DNA of 40,272 nucleotides from Candidatus Woesearchaeota archaeon (GTDB taxonomy: Archaea > Nanoarchaeota > Nanoarchaeia > Woesearchaeales > JAGVZT01): assembly GCA_017608295.1 (NCBI GenBank), contig JAFCGF010000017.1, positions 1 through 40,272 of the forward strand, given 5' to 3'. Below, piece after piece: positions 8,322-13,905 of this stretch (position 1 is its first letter; each line of letters starts with the position of its first letter). The translations under genes and the position numbers were made by a program. The notes below the pieces were generated by a model, which was not told the DNA's origin, ran no database searches, and worked only from the letters and a program-made list of their open reading frames with translations.

Positions 8322-9084
8322 GATTTTTATGATATTGGTGGTCTTGATGTTATGCGTTTCGCCGTGTTGGGCGGGATTAAACTTTGATGGCGTGGACGAT
8401 TTCTCAAGCGCGGGTGATAAAGACATCCTGGCTGGCGCAACAGCATTCACTATCAGTGCTTGGGTAAAATTTAATTCTATAAGTTCAGATTATGACGGAA
8501 TTATTTCTGAATGGGCGTCAAATAAGTATCAATTTTTCTTCGGAAAATCTGACGGTGACGAGCTTTTCGCTGGTCATGGAAATGGTGGGTCTGGAAATAC
8601 TGGGTCTTTTTCAAACAACGTTGATTTTGTGGCAGGTACTTGGTATCACGTTTTAATTCGTTGCACGGGTGGAGGAGATAGTTCTAATTATGATTTTTTT
8701 GTCGATGGGTCACAAACAGCCGAGACAGGACAATACGGTAGTGCTTATACGATTGGTGATGGTTCGGGAAATTTAAAAATTGGAAATGATGATTTATCAA
8801 ATGATTTAAATGGAGTTGCCTCTGAAGTTGCTGTTTGGAATGTTAGTTTAGATACCAATGAGATTTCTTTGTTAGCTAATTCAGGGGTGAAGAGGATGCC
8901 TTTACAAGTGCAATATTCCAATTTGGTTGGTTACTGGGCGTTGGATGACGAGCCAGACGGATCAAGTGGTGACGGTGATACTTTTCTTGATTTAAGTTCA
9001 AACAGAAATGATAGTACTGGGGACAACGGCGGGAATAATACAGGATGTACAAGTGTCGCTGAATCAGTTTTGAGTTATCCATAA
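8314..9084 (+). CDS. Secreted LamG/concanavalin-like lectin-fold protein, copy 2
   Basis: The 256-residue product starts at the ATG at 8314, preceded by AAGGGG; a TTG one codon upstream is less likely. It has a signal peptide (MNKIFMILVVLMLCVSPCWAG), then LamG-like motifs 'LNFDGVDDFSSAG', 'FTISAWVKF', 'WYHVLIRCTGG', 'FFVDGSQTAETG', 'LKIGNDD', 'VASEVAVWN' and 'GYWALDDEPDGSSGDGD'. The C terminus is shared with copy 1 ('GDGDTF.DLS.N.N'). Copy 1 and copy 2 differ widely in the glycan-facing middle but keep their ends, as expected for duplicated binding proteins that have diverged in specificity. Confidence 0.8.
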   Translation: MNKIFMILVVLMLCVSPCWAGLNFDGVDDFSSAGDKDILAGATAFTISAWVKFNSISSDYDGIISEWASNKYQFFFGKSDGDELFAGHGNGGSGNTGSFSNNVDFVAGTWYHVLIRCTGGGDSSNYDFFVDGSQTAETGQYGSAYTIGDGSGNLKIGNDDLSNDLNGVASEVAVWNVSLDTNEISLLANSGVKRMPLQVQYSNLVGYWALDDEPDGSSGDGDTFLDLSSNRNDSTGDNGGNNTGCTSVAESVLSYP

Positions 9085-9085
9085 C

Positions 9086-9202
9086 ATGCTAAAAGACTTC
9101 CTAAAAGCGTTGTTAATATCTTTCATCATCCTTGTGGTGGGGTTCGTTTGGTTGGTGGTGAGCGACATGGGGCTGGCGGGGGTGTGGGAGGTTTTGTTTT
9201 AA
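9086..9202 (+). CDS. 38-residue single-pass membrane peptide
   Basis: The ORF reads MLKDFLKALLISFIILVVGF and so on, with one long hydrophobic segment (about residues 8-26) and a short C-terminal tail. It starts one base after the LamG stop and its stop overlaps the next start (TAATG), so it fits the operon. Size and topology suit a small holin or another membrane accessory, but no family is recognised. Confidence 0.5.
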   Translation: MLKDFLKALLISFIILVVGFVWLVVSDMGLAGVWEVLF

Positions 9203-9399
9203 TGTCAAACTGGCGCAGAAAATCCGATAAGAAGGAGTTCAAGGCTTACAGGCTTTGTCAAGACAAGCCCATTGACGTTGCGGGTGGCATGACTGTCAGG
9301 GGGTATATGGGGGACTGGATTATTGACACCGACGAGGGAAGGGTCAAGTATGATTCGACGATATTTTATAAGGAGTTTGAGAAAGTAGAGGATGAGTAG
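9202..9399 (+). CDS. 65-residue PGDYG-like protein
   Basis: The product starts 'MSNWRRKSDKKEFKAYRL' and contains 'DVAGGMTVRGYMGDWIIDTD', then 'KYDSTIFYKEFEKVE'. This resembles a small domain found in many phage and bacterial proteins, of the pattern G-D-[YW]-[IL]-[IV] followed by an acidic turn and 'F...YE.V'. Its function is not known to me. The start chosen overlaps the preceding stop; a longer upstream in-frame extension is low-complexity Gly and was rejected. Confidence 0.6.
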   Translation: MSNWRRKSDKKEFKAYRLCQDKPIDVAGGMTVRGYMGDWIIDTDEGRVKYDSTIFYKEFEKVEDE

Positions 9400-9476
9400 G
9401 CTAAATGCTGAAAATTAAACCTGCGAGGCTGATTGCTTGCTCCTCACAAGAACAGCCTCAATCGATTGGGGGGTGG

Positions 9477-9683
9477 ATGAGAGTATTCTTACTGATTAGT
9501 ATATTGTCAATGAGTGTATGCGGGTGTGCAGGAATTTATGATTCAAGGAATCAGAATTACTTGAATATTAATAAGCCTGAGTACAGTGGGGCGGCGGCGA
9601 AAGATGCGAAGCTTAAGACAGGCAGATTGATTGCCTGGTCATTATTAATGAAAGTTCCGAGTGTGGGGGAAATAGGGAAATGA
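9477..9683 (+). CDS. Small lipoprotein 1
   Basis: The 68-residue product begins MRVFLLISILSMSVCGCAG, a signal sequence ending in a lipobox-like SVCGC, so it is probably acylated and anchored in the envelope. A G-rich ribosome site lies just before this ATG; the open frame extends upstream to 9405 but without a signal sequence. The rest is polar and short. It overlaps the next lipoprotein gene by four bases. Together with the next two genes it could form a lysis/spanin unit. Confidence 0.6.
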   Translation: MRVFLLISILSMSVCGCAGIYDSRNQNYLNINKPEYSGAAAKDAKLKTGRLIAWSLLMKVPSVGEIGK

Positions 9684-9946
9684 ACATAATTCTTGCTTTG
9701 ATAATTTTGGCGTTAAGCGGGTGCAGTTCCGTTATGCAGGAAGCACATTATGAGTATCATCCTTATTACCAAAAAAAATATCTTTGGTTTGGTGAATATG
9801 TTGAGAGGCACAGAAAAGAACGTTTCATTGATAAAGAATATACTGCCAGTGGTACAGGAGGTAAGGCAGATTTTGGAGCAAGGAAGGTTGAAGGCGGAAC
9901 TTATGATCCGATACCGAAAAACATTGGGTTAGGAAAGGCGAACTAA
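9680..9946 (+). CDS. Small lipoprotein 2 (possible outer-membrane spanin)
   Basis: The 88-residue product begins MNIILALIILALSGCSSVM: a signal peptide with the lipobox L-S-G-C and Ser at +2, which favours outer-membrane sorting. The mature part is Tyr- and Lys-rich, then Gly-rich. Its ATG overlaps the stop of lipoprotein 1, and its stop overlaps the start of a membrane coiled-coil protein. A lipoprotein next to a single-pass membrane protein with a coiled coil is the layout of two-component spanins, but the usual Pro-rich o-spanin character is absent, so this stays tentative. Confidence 0.6.
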   Translation: MNIILALIILALSGCSSVMQEAHYEYHPYYQKKYLWFGEYVERHRKERFIDKEYTASGTGGKADFGARKVEGGTYDPIPKNIGLGKAN

Positions 9947-10212
9947 TGGATATCGCAATTCCAATCGCACTGCTTTTATTTTTTCTTGCCGCTATCTACG
10001 GGATAGGGAAAGAAATGGTAAAACGTCCGACATATGATTATGTGGAGAAAAAGTACATGGAAGCCAAGATGTGCGACGTTTTAAATACTCAAGTCAACAA
10101 AACCCTCGAGAAGCAGGGTATGGCTATCGACGAGATAAAAGAAGAGGTCAAGGGGTTTATGGAGGTTCGGCGGGATATTAAACAGATTTTGGACAATCAA
10201 CGGAAGACGTAA
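9946..10212 (+). CDS. Membrane-anchored coiled-coil protein (i-spanin or holin-like candidate)
   Basis: The 88-residue product has an N-terminal membrane segment (about residues 3-20, 'IAIPIALLLFFLAAIYGIG') followed by a charged, heptad-like helix to the end ('VNKTLEKQGMAIDEIKEEV', 'RRDIKQILDNQRKT'). This topology fits inner-membrane spanins and haemolysin XhlA-like proteins. It is the last rightward gene before the convergent leftward operon. Two lipoprotein genes lie directly upstream, supporting an envelope role. The nearest amidase is far away, on the other strand (16656-17129). Confidence 0.55.
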   Translation: MDIAIPIALLLFFLAAIYGIGKEMVKRPTYDYVEKKYMEAKMCDVLNTQVNKTLEKQGMAIDEIKEEVKGFMEVRRDIKQILDNQRKT

Positions 10213-10235
10213 TTTCTAAACCCCTCCCCGCGGTG

Positions 10236-10421
10236 TCAAGTTAATTGCTTATCCCCCTTTGGGGTATCGAGTTGATTTCTTTTTAAATACTCTTCGAGCC
10301 ACCTCTCATCACTTACCTCCATTAATTGCTCAACCACTTCCCGCACTTCTTTATCTGTAACTTTTGGCAGCCACTTTTTCATTGCGCGATAATAAATGTT
10401 CCAAAGTTCTGTTGGTGTCAT
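10236..10421 (-). CDS. 61-residue hypothetical protein, last gene of leftward operon
   Basis: The product starts 'MTPTELWNIYYRAMKKWLPK' and is helical and charged throughout, ending 'DTPKGDKQLT'. Its ATG overlaps the stop of the upstream zinc-ribbon gene (ATGA), which supports it as a real member of the operon. No family recognised. It ends 23 bases from the convergent gene at 9946-10212; only a weak four-pair hairpin (10254-10264) is visible there. Confidence 0.6.
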   Translation of the reverse strand: MTPTELWNIYYRAMKKWLPKVTDKEVREVVEQLMEVSDERWLEEYLKRNQLDTPKGDKQLT

Positions 10422-10618
10422 ACCACCTCATCCTCATAATCCCCGAAGATAACCCGTCGGTGATGCCACTCGGTTTCTTTTGTTCCCTCACGATATCTCT
10501 TTCCACCTTCGGTGCAACTTTTTACTCTTCGTCTTTTCCCACAAGCAACACAAAAGCGATGCCTATTATTTACAGCTATAATTGTCTTCCCGCAATCTTC
10601 GCAGGGCTTAGGTTGCAT
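10418..10618 (-). CDS. 66-residue zinc-ribbon protein
   Basis: The product starts 'MQPKPCEDCGKTIIAVNNRH' and has two CxxC pairs (residues 6/9 and 22/25: 'PCEDCGK' and 'FCVACGKRR') followed by a basic stretch, which fits a small zinc ribbon. The ATG at 10618 is preferred because AAGGGGG lies at the right distance; further upstream ATGs lack a site. It overlaps the genes on both sides. A shrunken copy of the same gene is at 10962-11021. Confidence 0.65.
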   Translation of the reverse strand: MQPKPCEDCGKTIIAVNNRHRFCVACGKRRRVKSCTEGGKRYREGTKETEWHHRRVIFGDYEDEVV

Positions 10619-10796
10619 TTTTTGCCCCCTTGTCATCGAATATAATTTCACAAGGGAACACATCTCCCCTTAACTCTCCCCTATCAAACAAATCCTCACA
10701 ATTCATAATTAAATAAAAACTTCTTTTGAGTTTATGTATTGTTGCCAGCTTTCCGTCCAGAATTACCGCCCATGCTTTTACTTTTTTCTTAGTCAT
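10608..10796 (-). CDS. 62-residue hypothetical protein
   Basis: The product starts 'MTKKKVKAWAVILDGKLATI' and has a mixed strand-helix pattern ending 'IIFDDKGAKNAT'. It starts on the overlap (ATGA) with the Cys-rich gene upstream, and its last codons overlap the start of the zinc-ribbon gene, including that gene's ribosome site, so translation is probably coupled. Function unknown. Confidence 0.6.
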   Translation of the reverse strand: MTKKKVKAWAVILDGKLATIHKLKRSFYLIMNCEDLFDRGELRGDVFPCEIIFDDKGAKNAT

Positions 10797-10945
10797 TTTG
10801 CCACCTTTTCTTTTTTATATGCCAACGGACAGACTTCAATATATTTACAACAATCTTGTCTCAACGAACAAACTACCTCTCCAGTTATTACATTCTTCCA
10901 AGATTTTTCACATCCTTTAAGTTCGTAGAACAATTCTGGATCCAT
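10793..10945 (-). CDS. 50-residue cysteine-rich protein
   Basis: The ORF starts 'MDPELFYELKGCEKSWKNVI' and contains five cysteines in 50 residues, three of them in '.QDCCKYIEVCPLAY'. A strong ribosome site (GGAGAGG) stands eight bases before the ATG, and the stop overlaps the next start (ATGA). The C-x2-C / CC-x5-C spacing suggests a metal site, perhaps a small zinc-binding or Fe-S protein. Not recognised. Confidence 0.6.
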   Translation of the reverse strand: MDPELFYELKGCEKSWKNVITGEVVCSLRQDCCKYIEVCPLAYKKEKVAK

Positions 10946-10961
10946 TGTATTCCTCTCCTTT

Positions 10962-11021
10962 CATACCGCCTCATCCTCCTTATCCCCGAAGATAACCCGC
11001 CGCAGGGCTTAGGTTGCATTT
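10962..11021 (-). pseudogene. Internally deleted remnant of the zinc-ribbon gene
   Basis: On the minus strand, 11021-11001 matches the first 21 bases of the zinc-ribbon gene region (10600-10620) exactly, and 10962-10999 matches its last 38 bases (10419-10456) with about three differences. The middle of about 140 bases is missing and the two ends are out of frame with each other. This looks like a tandem duplication followed by internal deletion. Confidence 0.7.
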
Positions 11022-11194
11022 GGCACCTCATCGTGGACTGTATAATCATATGTGTGGGTATCCCCATACGTATACGTTATAACACACAATTCTTTTCTGT
11101 CTCGGTGCATTGCACGATGTCGCATTATTCCAAGATGGTGAAACGACTTTTTACAAGTATGACAATATGTATTCTTAACGAATGCTATTTTCAT
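11009..11194 (-). CDS. 61-residue C2H2 zinc-finger protein
   Basis: Residues 10-30 (YCHTCKKSFHHLGIMRHRAM, then H) form a C2H2 finger: C11, C14, H26 and H30, with the usual aromatic F18. The spacing between C14 and H26 is one residue shorter than the eukaryotic norm. Small proteins with this 'CHTC...LGI.RHRAMH' core occur in other tailed phages. The remaining half has 'CVITYTYGDTHTYDYTVHDE'. It may bind nucleic acid or protein. AGGGGG lies before the ATG, which overlaps the stop of the upstream gene. Confidence 0.7.
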   Translation of the reverse strand: MKIAFVKNTYCHTCKKSFHHLGIMRHRAMHRDRKELCVITYTYGDTHTYDYTVHDEVPNAT

Positions 11195-11343
11195 TTCTTC
11201 CCCCTATTCGCCTTGTACCCCTCGACAAAGCCCTTTAAAACAGCATAAATACATGCGACGAGACATATAAAAGAAGCACCCGACAAAATAAACATAAGAA
11301 GAAAAATCCAAAGTTTAACAACACCCACAAATATATCATTCAT
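11191..11343 (-). CDS. 50-residue membrane peptide
   Basis: The ORF starts 'MNDIFVGVVKLWIFLLMFIL' and has one long hydrophobic segment (about residues 4-36) and a short basic tail ending 'YKANRGKK'. Start and stop overlap the neighbouring genes (TAATG upstream, ATGA downstream), good evidence of coding despite its size. Function unknown; early membrane peptides of phages often modify host transport or exclude other phages, which is only a general parallel. Confidence 0.6.
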   Translation of the reverse strand: MNDIFVGVVKLWIFLLMFILSGASFICLVACIYAVLKGFVEGYKANRGKK

Positions 11344-11597
11344 TATTTCCCGATCCTTTCCGCGATGGCGTCAACTAAAGAGTGATTCTGTTTCTCTTTT
11401 AAAGCTCTAATAACCGAAAATTTAATATCTCTTCTATACCAGTCCATTATAATTTTTCGTATTTCTTCCCTGTCTGGTAATTTATTTCTTTTCTCGAGAC
11501 AACTAATAGCCTCTTTCAATGCTTCTGTTTGAGAATAACCCCCGCCTCTTTTTTCATATTCCTCTATCATCCACTGTAATATTTCCGTTGTATTCAT
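11343..11597 (-). CDS. 84-residue helical protein with DAIAERIGK tail
   Basis: The product starts 'MNTTEILQWMIEEYEKRGGG' and is helical and charged. It ends in VDAIAERIGK, exactly the last ten residues of the next upstream protein (11594-11875). Start and stop overlap neighbouring genes. The bodies of the two proteins are not obviously alike, so the shared tail looks like a duplicated functional tag or a recombination joint. No family recognised. Confidence 0.65.
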   Translation of the reverse strand: MNTTEILQWMIEEYEKRGGGYSQTEALKEAISCLEKRNKLPDREEIRKIIMDWYRRDIKFSVIRALKEKQNHSLVDAIAERIGK

Positions 11598-11875
11598 TTC
11601 CCAATCCTTTCTGCGATGGCATCTACGATTTTACTACAAAATCTACCTATAAGCAGAGAATCCGTTAATTGTTCTCCGGGCCTGGCTTCTATTATTTCTT
11701 CACGCAACCCGTCTATCTCGTCTATTTTCACGAGAGTTATTTCCATTAATTCTGCCATGCTCGGCAAAAAGGCGTCGTATTCATCAATGACTTGATTGCG
11801 CCCAATGATACACCCACCATTGAAAGAATACCCAAGCATATAACATCCTTCAGTTTTCTCTGGTTTCTTTTTCAT
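11594..11875 (-). CDS. 93-residue protein with DAIAERIGK tail
   Basis: The product starts 'MKKKPEKTEGCYMLGYSFNG' and continues 'GCIIGRNQVIDEYDAFLPSM', then a helical acidic part, ending in VDAIAERIGK like the protein downstream. Its ATG overlaps the stop of the secreted protein gene upstream and GGAG stands before it. Function unknown. Confidence 0.65.
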   Translation of the reverse strand: MKKKPEKTEGCYMLGYSFNGGCIIGRNQVIDEYDAFLPSMAELMEITLVKIDEIDGLREEIIEARPGEQLTDSLLIGRFCSKIVDAIAERIGK

Positions 11876-12249
11876 TTCTCCACCCTCTCCGAGCTGATAC
11901 GCACAACAGCATTCGGTATAAATTTTATTAAATCAGTAAATATGTCTAATGACAACAACACCTCTTTGTTCAAATTTGACATAGAATTCGCTTTAAAAAA
12001 TTCAAACCTCTTACTTATCTCTTTCATTTGGTCGGGATGTTCGTCTTTATTTAGTTCAAGAATCACGTCAACTTTTTTCACCATTTCAAGTACTTGCTCT
12101 CTGTCGTCCCTTAAATACGCCTTCCTTAATTTAATAATGATATCGTTGAGGCTCTCCCCGCCCGCCATATTAAATGTTATACCCGCAAAAGCAGGATGAC
12201 AGGCAGGTGTACAAAAAGCTAAAAACAGAATCAGTGTAATCGTTTTCAT
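11872..12249 (-). CDS. 125-residue secreted helical protein
   Basis: The product has an N-terminal signal peptide (MKTITLILFLAFCTPACHPA, then FAG) followed by a helical, charged mature domain. Bases 12182-12206 under the signal-peptide end look like a remnant of the dispersed palindrome that codes for 'CHPAFAG' in many bacteria. AAAGGA precedes the ATG. A secreted product from the early operon suggests an action in the periplasm. No family recognised. Confidence 0.6.
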   Translation of the reverse strand: MKTITLILFLAFCTPACHPAFAGITFNMAGGESLNDIIIKLRKAYLRDDREQVLEMVKKVDVILELNKDEHPDQMKEISKRFEFFKANSMSNLNKEVLLSLDIFTDLIKFIPNAVVRISSERVEK

Positions 12250-12308
12250 GGTTTCCTTTCATTATTTAAAATGGTAGAGGAGCGTTTATCGGAGTCAGGT
12301 ACCCGCCT

Positions 12309-12380
12309 TTATCTGCTGATTATTTTTTGAGACGCTATCTCTATCTTTAACAGCTTAATCCGAACCTCATTTTGTTTCAT
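12309..12380 (-). CDS. 23-residue peptide (possible)
   Basis: The ORF reads MKQNEVRIKLLKIEIASQKI, then ISR. Its ATG overlaps the stop of the membrane peptide gene upstream (ATGA). The coupling is the only evidence; it could equally be noise. Confidence 0.3.
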   Translation of the reverse strand: MKQNEVRIKLLKIEIASQKIISR

Positions 12381-12517
12381 TTCATGCGCATGACAACGTA
12401 TTGCATTAACGCTGACAACAACTGAAAACACCCGTACCACCAGTTACCATAATAGAAGCAGACAATAGATGCCAATGTAAACAGGATTATAATTAGTATT
12501 GGGAAAAATATTATCAT
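12377..12517 (-). CDS. 46-residue membrane peptide
   Basis: The ORF starts 'MIIFFPILIIILFTLASIVC' and is a single hydrophobic segment (about residues 2-24) followed by an aromatic stretch (FYYGNWWYG) and a helix. GGAGAGG stands seven bases before the ATG. It lies 13 bases after the upstream gene. No family recognised. Confidence 0.5.
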   Translation of the reverse strand: MIIFFPILIIILFTLASIVCFYYGNWWYGCFQLLSALMQYVVMRMK

Positions 12518-12530
12518 TTCAGCCTCTCCA

Positions 12531-12722
12531 TTATTGCGGTAACAATTTAATTAGCGAGTAGCCCGTCGGCTTAAATACCGCCTCGTCCGATTCCATACCA
12601 CCGGCGTACTCTATGCCCGTCGGCATATTTCGATGGAGAAAGTGGTGTACGACTCCTTTTTCAACCGTGTTTCTGAGCGGTAACCTCGCTGATTTATTTC
12701 TTATAAAACATGCACATCCCAA
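12531..12722 (-). CDS. 63-residue hypothetical protein
   Basis: The frame starts 'MGCACFIRNKSARLPLRNTV' and ends 'FKPTGYSLIKLLPQ'. The start overlaps the end of the upstream gene and has no good ribosome site, so the true start may lie further in or translation may be coupled. Composition is ordinary for the operon. Moderate doubt that it is expressed. Confidence 0.4.
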   Translation of the reverse strand: MGCACFIRNKSARLPLRNTVEKGVVHHFLHRNMPTGIEYAGGMESDEAVFKPTGYSLIKLLPQ

Positions 12723-12895
12723 TCACGAGTAAAATACTGCATTTTTCCATCTTCATCAAAACAAACTGCCGTTTTTACTTTCCCACGTCCAGGCATTCCC
12801 TTTTTTATGAAATGGCTAAAGGTATGTATTTTATCACTGAATATAAATTTATTCCCTTCTTGAAGTTCATATATTGTTACTGCACCTGTTGACAT
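12701..12895 (-). CDS. 64-residue hypothetical protein
   Basis: The product starts 'MSTGAVTIYELQEGNKFIFS' and has a strand-rich pattern through 'GKVKTAVCFDEDGKMQYFTR', like a small beta-barrel. The start at 12895 is chosen because AAGGA lies seven bases upstream; the ATG two codons earlier is too close to it. It follows the tRNA gene on the same strand. Confidence 0.55.
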   Translation of the reverse strand: MSTGAVTIYELQEGNKFIFSDKIHTFSHFIKKGMPGRGKVKTAVCFDEDGKMQYFTRDWDVHVL

Positions 12896-12914
12896 AATCA
12901 TTTCCTTTCATCAA

Positions 12915-12986
12915 TGGGAGCACAAAGACTCGAACTCTGAACTGCAGGTCTACAGCCTGGCGTGATTCCAGTTTCACCATACTCCC
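12915..12986 (-). tRNA. tRNA-Tyr (anticodon GUA), short variable loop
   Basis: On the minus strand a 72-nt cloverleaf can be drawn by hand: acceptor GGGAGTA/TGCTCCC (one G-T pair), D arm GTGA/TCAC with a loop holding GG, anticodon arm CCAGG/CCTGC (the outermost pair mismatched) with loop CTGTAGA giving anticodon GTA, a variable loop of four, and T arm CAGAG/CTTTG with loop TTCGAGT; discriminator A. CCA is not encoded. Bacterial tRNA-Tyr normally has a long variable arm, so the short one is unusual. It lies inside the leftward operon between the exonuclease and the small genes. Confidence 0.75.
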
Positions 12987-13000
12987 TAAATTTAAAGCCC

Positions 13001-13055
13001 TGGCAGGCTGACTGTAAGCCGTCATTTAACCATTACGCAACTTCTGGCACCTGCC
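13001..13055 (-). other. tRNA-like structured remnant
   Basis: Directly upstream of the tRNA on the same strand, a 7-bp acceptor-like helix (GGCAGGT with GCCTGCC, then A) encloses 40 bases with a D-loop-like core (GTAATGGTTAAA) and a TGAC/GTCA stem. A TTCGA T-loop is absent and no normal anticodon loop can be folded. It may be a decayed or truncated tRNA, or a processing structure for the tRNA. Confidence 0.35.
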
Positions 13056-13086
13056 ACGTCCGCAAATAGAAAAATAAACCTCTGGT

Positions 13087-13905
13087 TTATTGGTTGGCGG
13101 ACTGGATTAAATCTGAGTGATGCACCGGCACGCTCAACTTCTTTGTGGCGTGGCAGTAATCACACAAAAAACATCGTTCTGGGTCGGCTTTACCCGCCTT
13201 AAGGTCAAGTATCCGCTCGACGTTCATCTCGACTTCACGCATCGCGGTGTCAAGCTCGTCTTGCTCAAATGCGATGATTTCGATTTCGGGATACTTTTCT
13301 TTTGAGGCGGCGGCAATATAAAACGGGAGTTTCTTGCCAGTGTTAATCTCCGTGAGCCGTTGGTATATTGCGCCCTGGACGTCATACCCATATGCGACGC
13401 AGAAGTCTACCCGCCCTAATTCTCGCGACCATACATGATCGCGAAGGGATTTCATGACCTTTAAATCCACAATACATACGTGGCGAATCAACGAATCTAT
13501 TTTGCCTTTCCATTTTGCCCCGAATATCTCACCTGTAAAGATTACCTGTTTCTCACCTGCAAGATATTTCATCATATACGGATCACGCTCGATGCGGGCT
13601 ATGATGTCATCCATATACATATACTCCGACCTAATCCTAGACGGGTTATTTTTCGTGCCTTTGGTATATGCTTCTGGATGCTGACCTAAAAATACATCGA
13701 GCGTACCTTCAAAATGAGCATCGACGTAACTGCTAGCAAGCATGGCGGTTGTCGAATCCTTTGTCCAAAAACCGTTCATTTCGGCCAAGGTGCGCTCCTC
13801 GCACCCTCGTTTTATCGGCGTACCAACAAAAGATTTATACTGGCTAACGGAGAGATATTCTTTCGCCGATTCTTTTGAAAAGTAATTCTCGTTTGTAAGG
13901 AACAT
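13087..13905 (-). CDS. RecE-like PD-(D/E)XK exonuclease
   Basis: The 272-residue product fits the YqaJ/RecE-like nuclease group (PDDEXK_1, DUF3799). Visible motifs are E126, 'KGKIDSL' with D137, 'VDLKV' with D147 and K149, and 'YGYDVQGAIYQ' with Q177 and Y181; these form the metal and catalytic site of this fold. A cysteine cluster (C245, C248, C251; 'CFLCDYC') near the C terminus may bind metal. Its ATG overlaps the stop of the recT gene. The pair should work as a RecE/RecT-type single-strand annealing system: the exonuclease resects dsDNA ends 5' to 3' and RecT loads on the exposed strand. Confidence 0.85.
   Translation of the reverse strand: MFLTNENYFSKESAKEYLSVSQYKSFVGTPIKRGCEERTLAEMNGFWTKDSTTAMLASSYVDAHFEGTLDVFLGQHPEAYTKGTKNNPSRIRSEYMYMDDIIARIERDPYMMKYLAGEKQVIFTGEIFGAKWKGKIDSLIRHVCIVDLKVMKSLRDHVWSRELGRVDFCVAYGYDVQGAIYQRLTEINTGKKLPFYIAAASKEKYPEIEIIAFEQDELDTAMREVEMNVERILDLKAGKADPERCFLCDYCHATKKLSVPVHHSDLIQSANQ

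Noticed and set aside
10251..10267. Bidirectional terminator between the convergent operons
   Set aside because: The CCCC/GGGG stem has only four pairs, a three-base loop and no T run.
13001..13055. A second functional tRNA
   Set aside because: No T arm and no normal anticodon loop with U33 could be folded, so it is listed only as a tRNA-like remnant.
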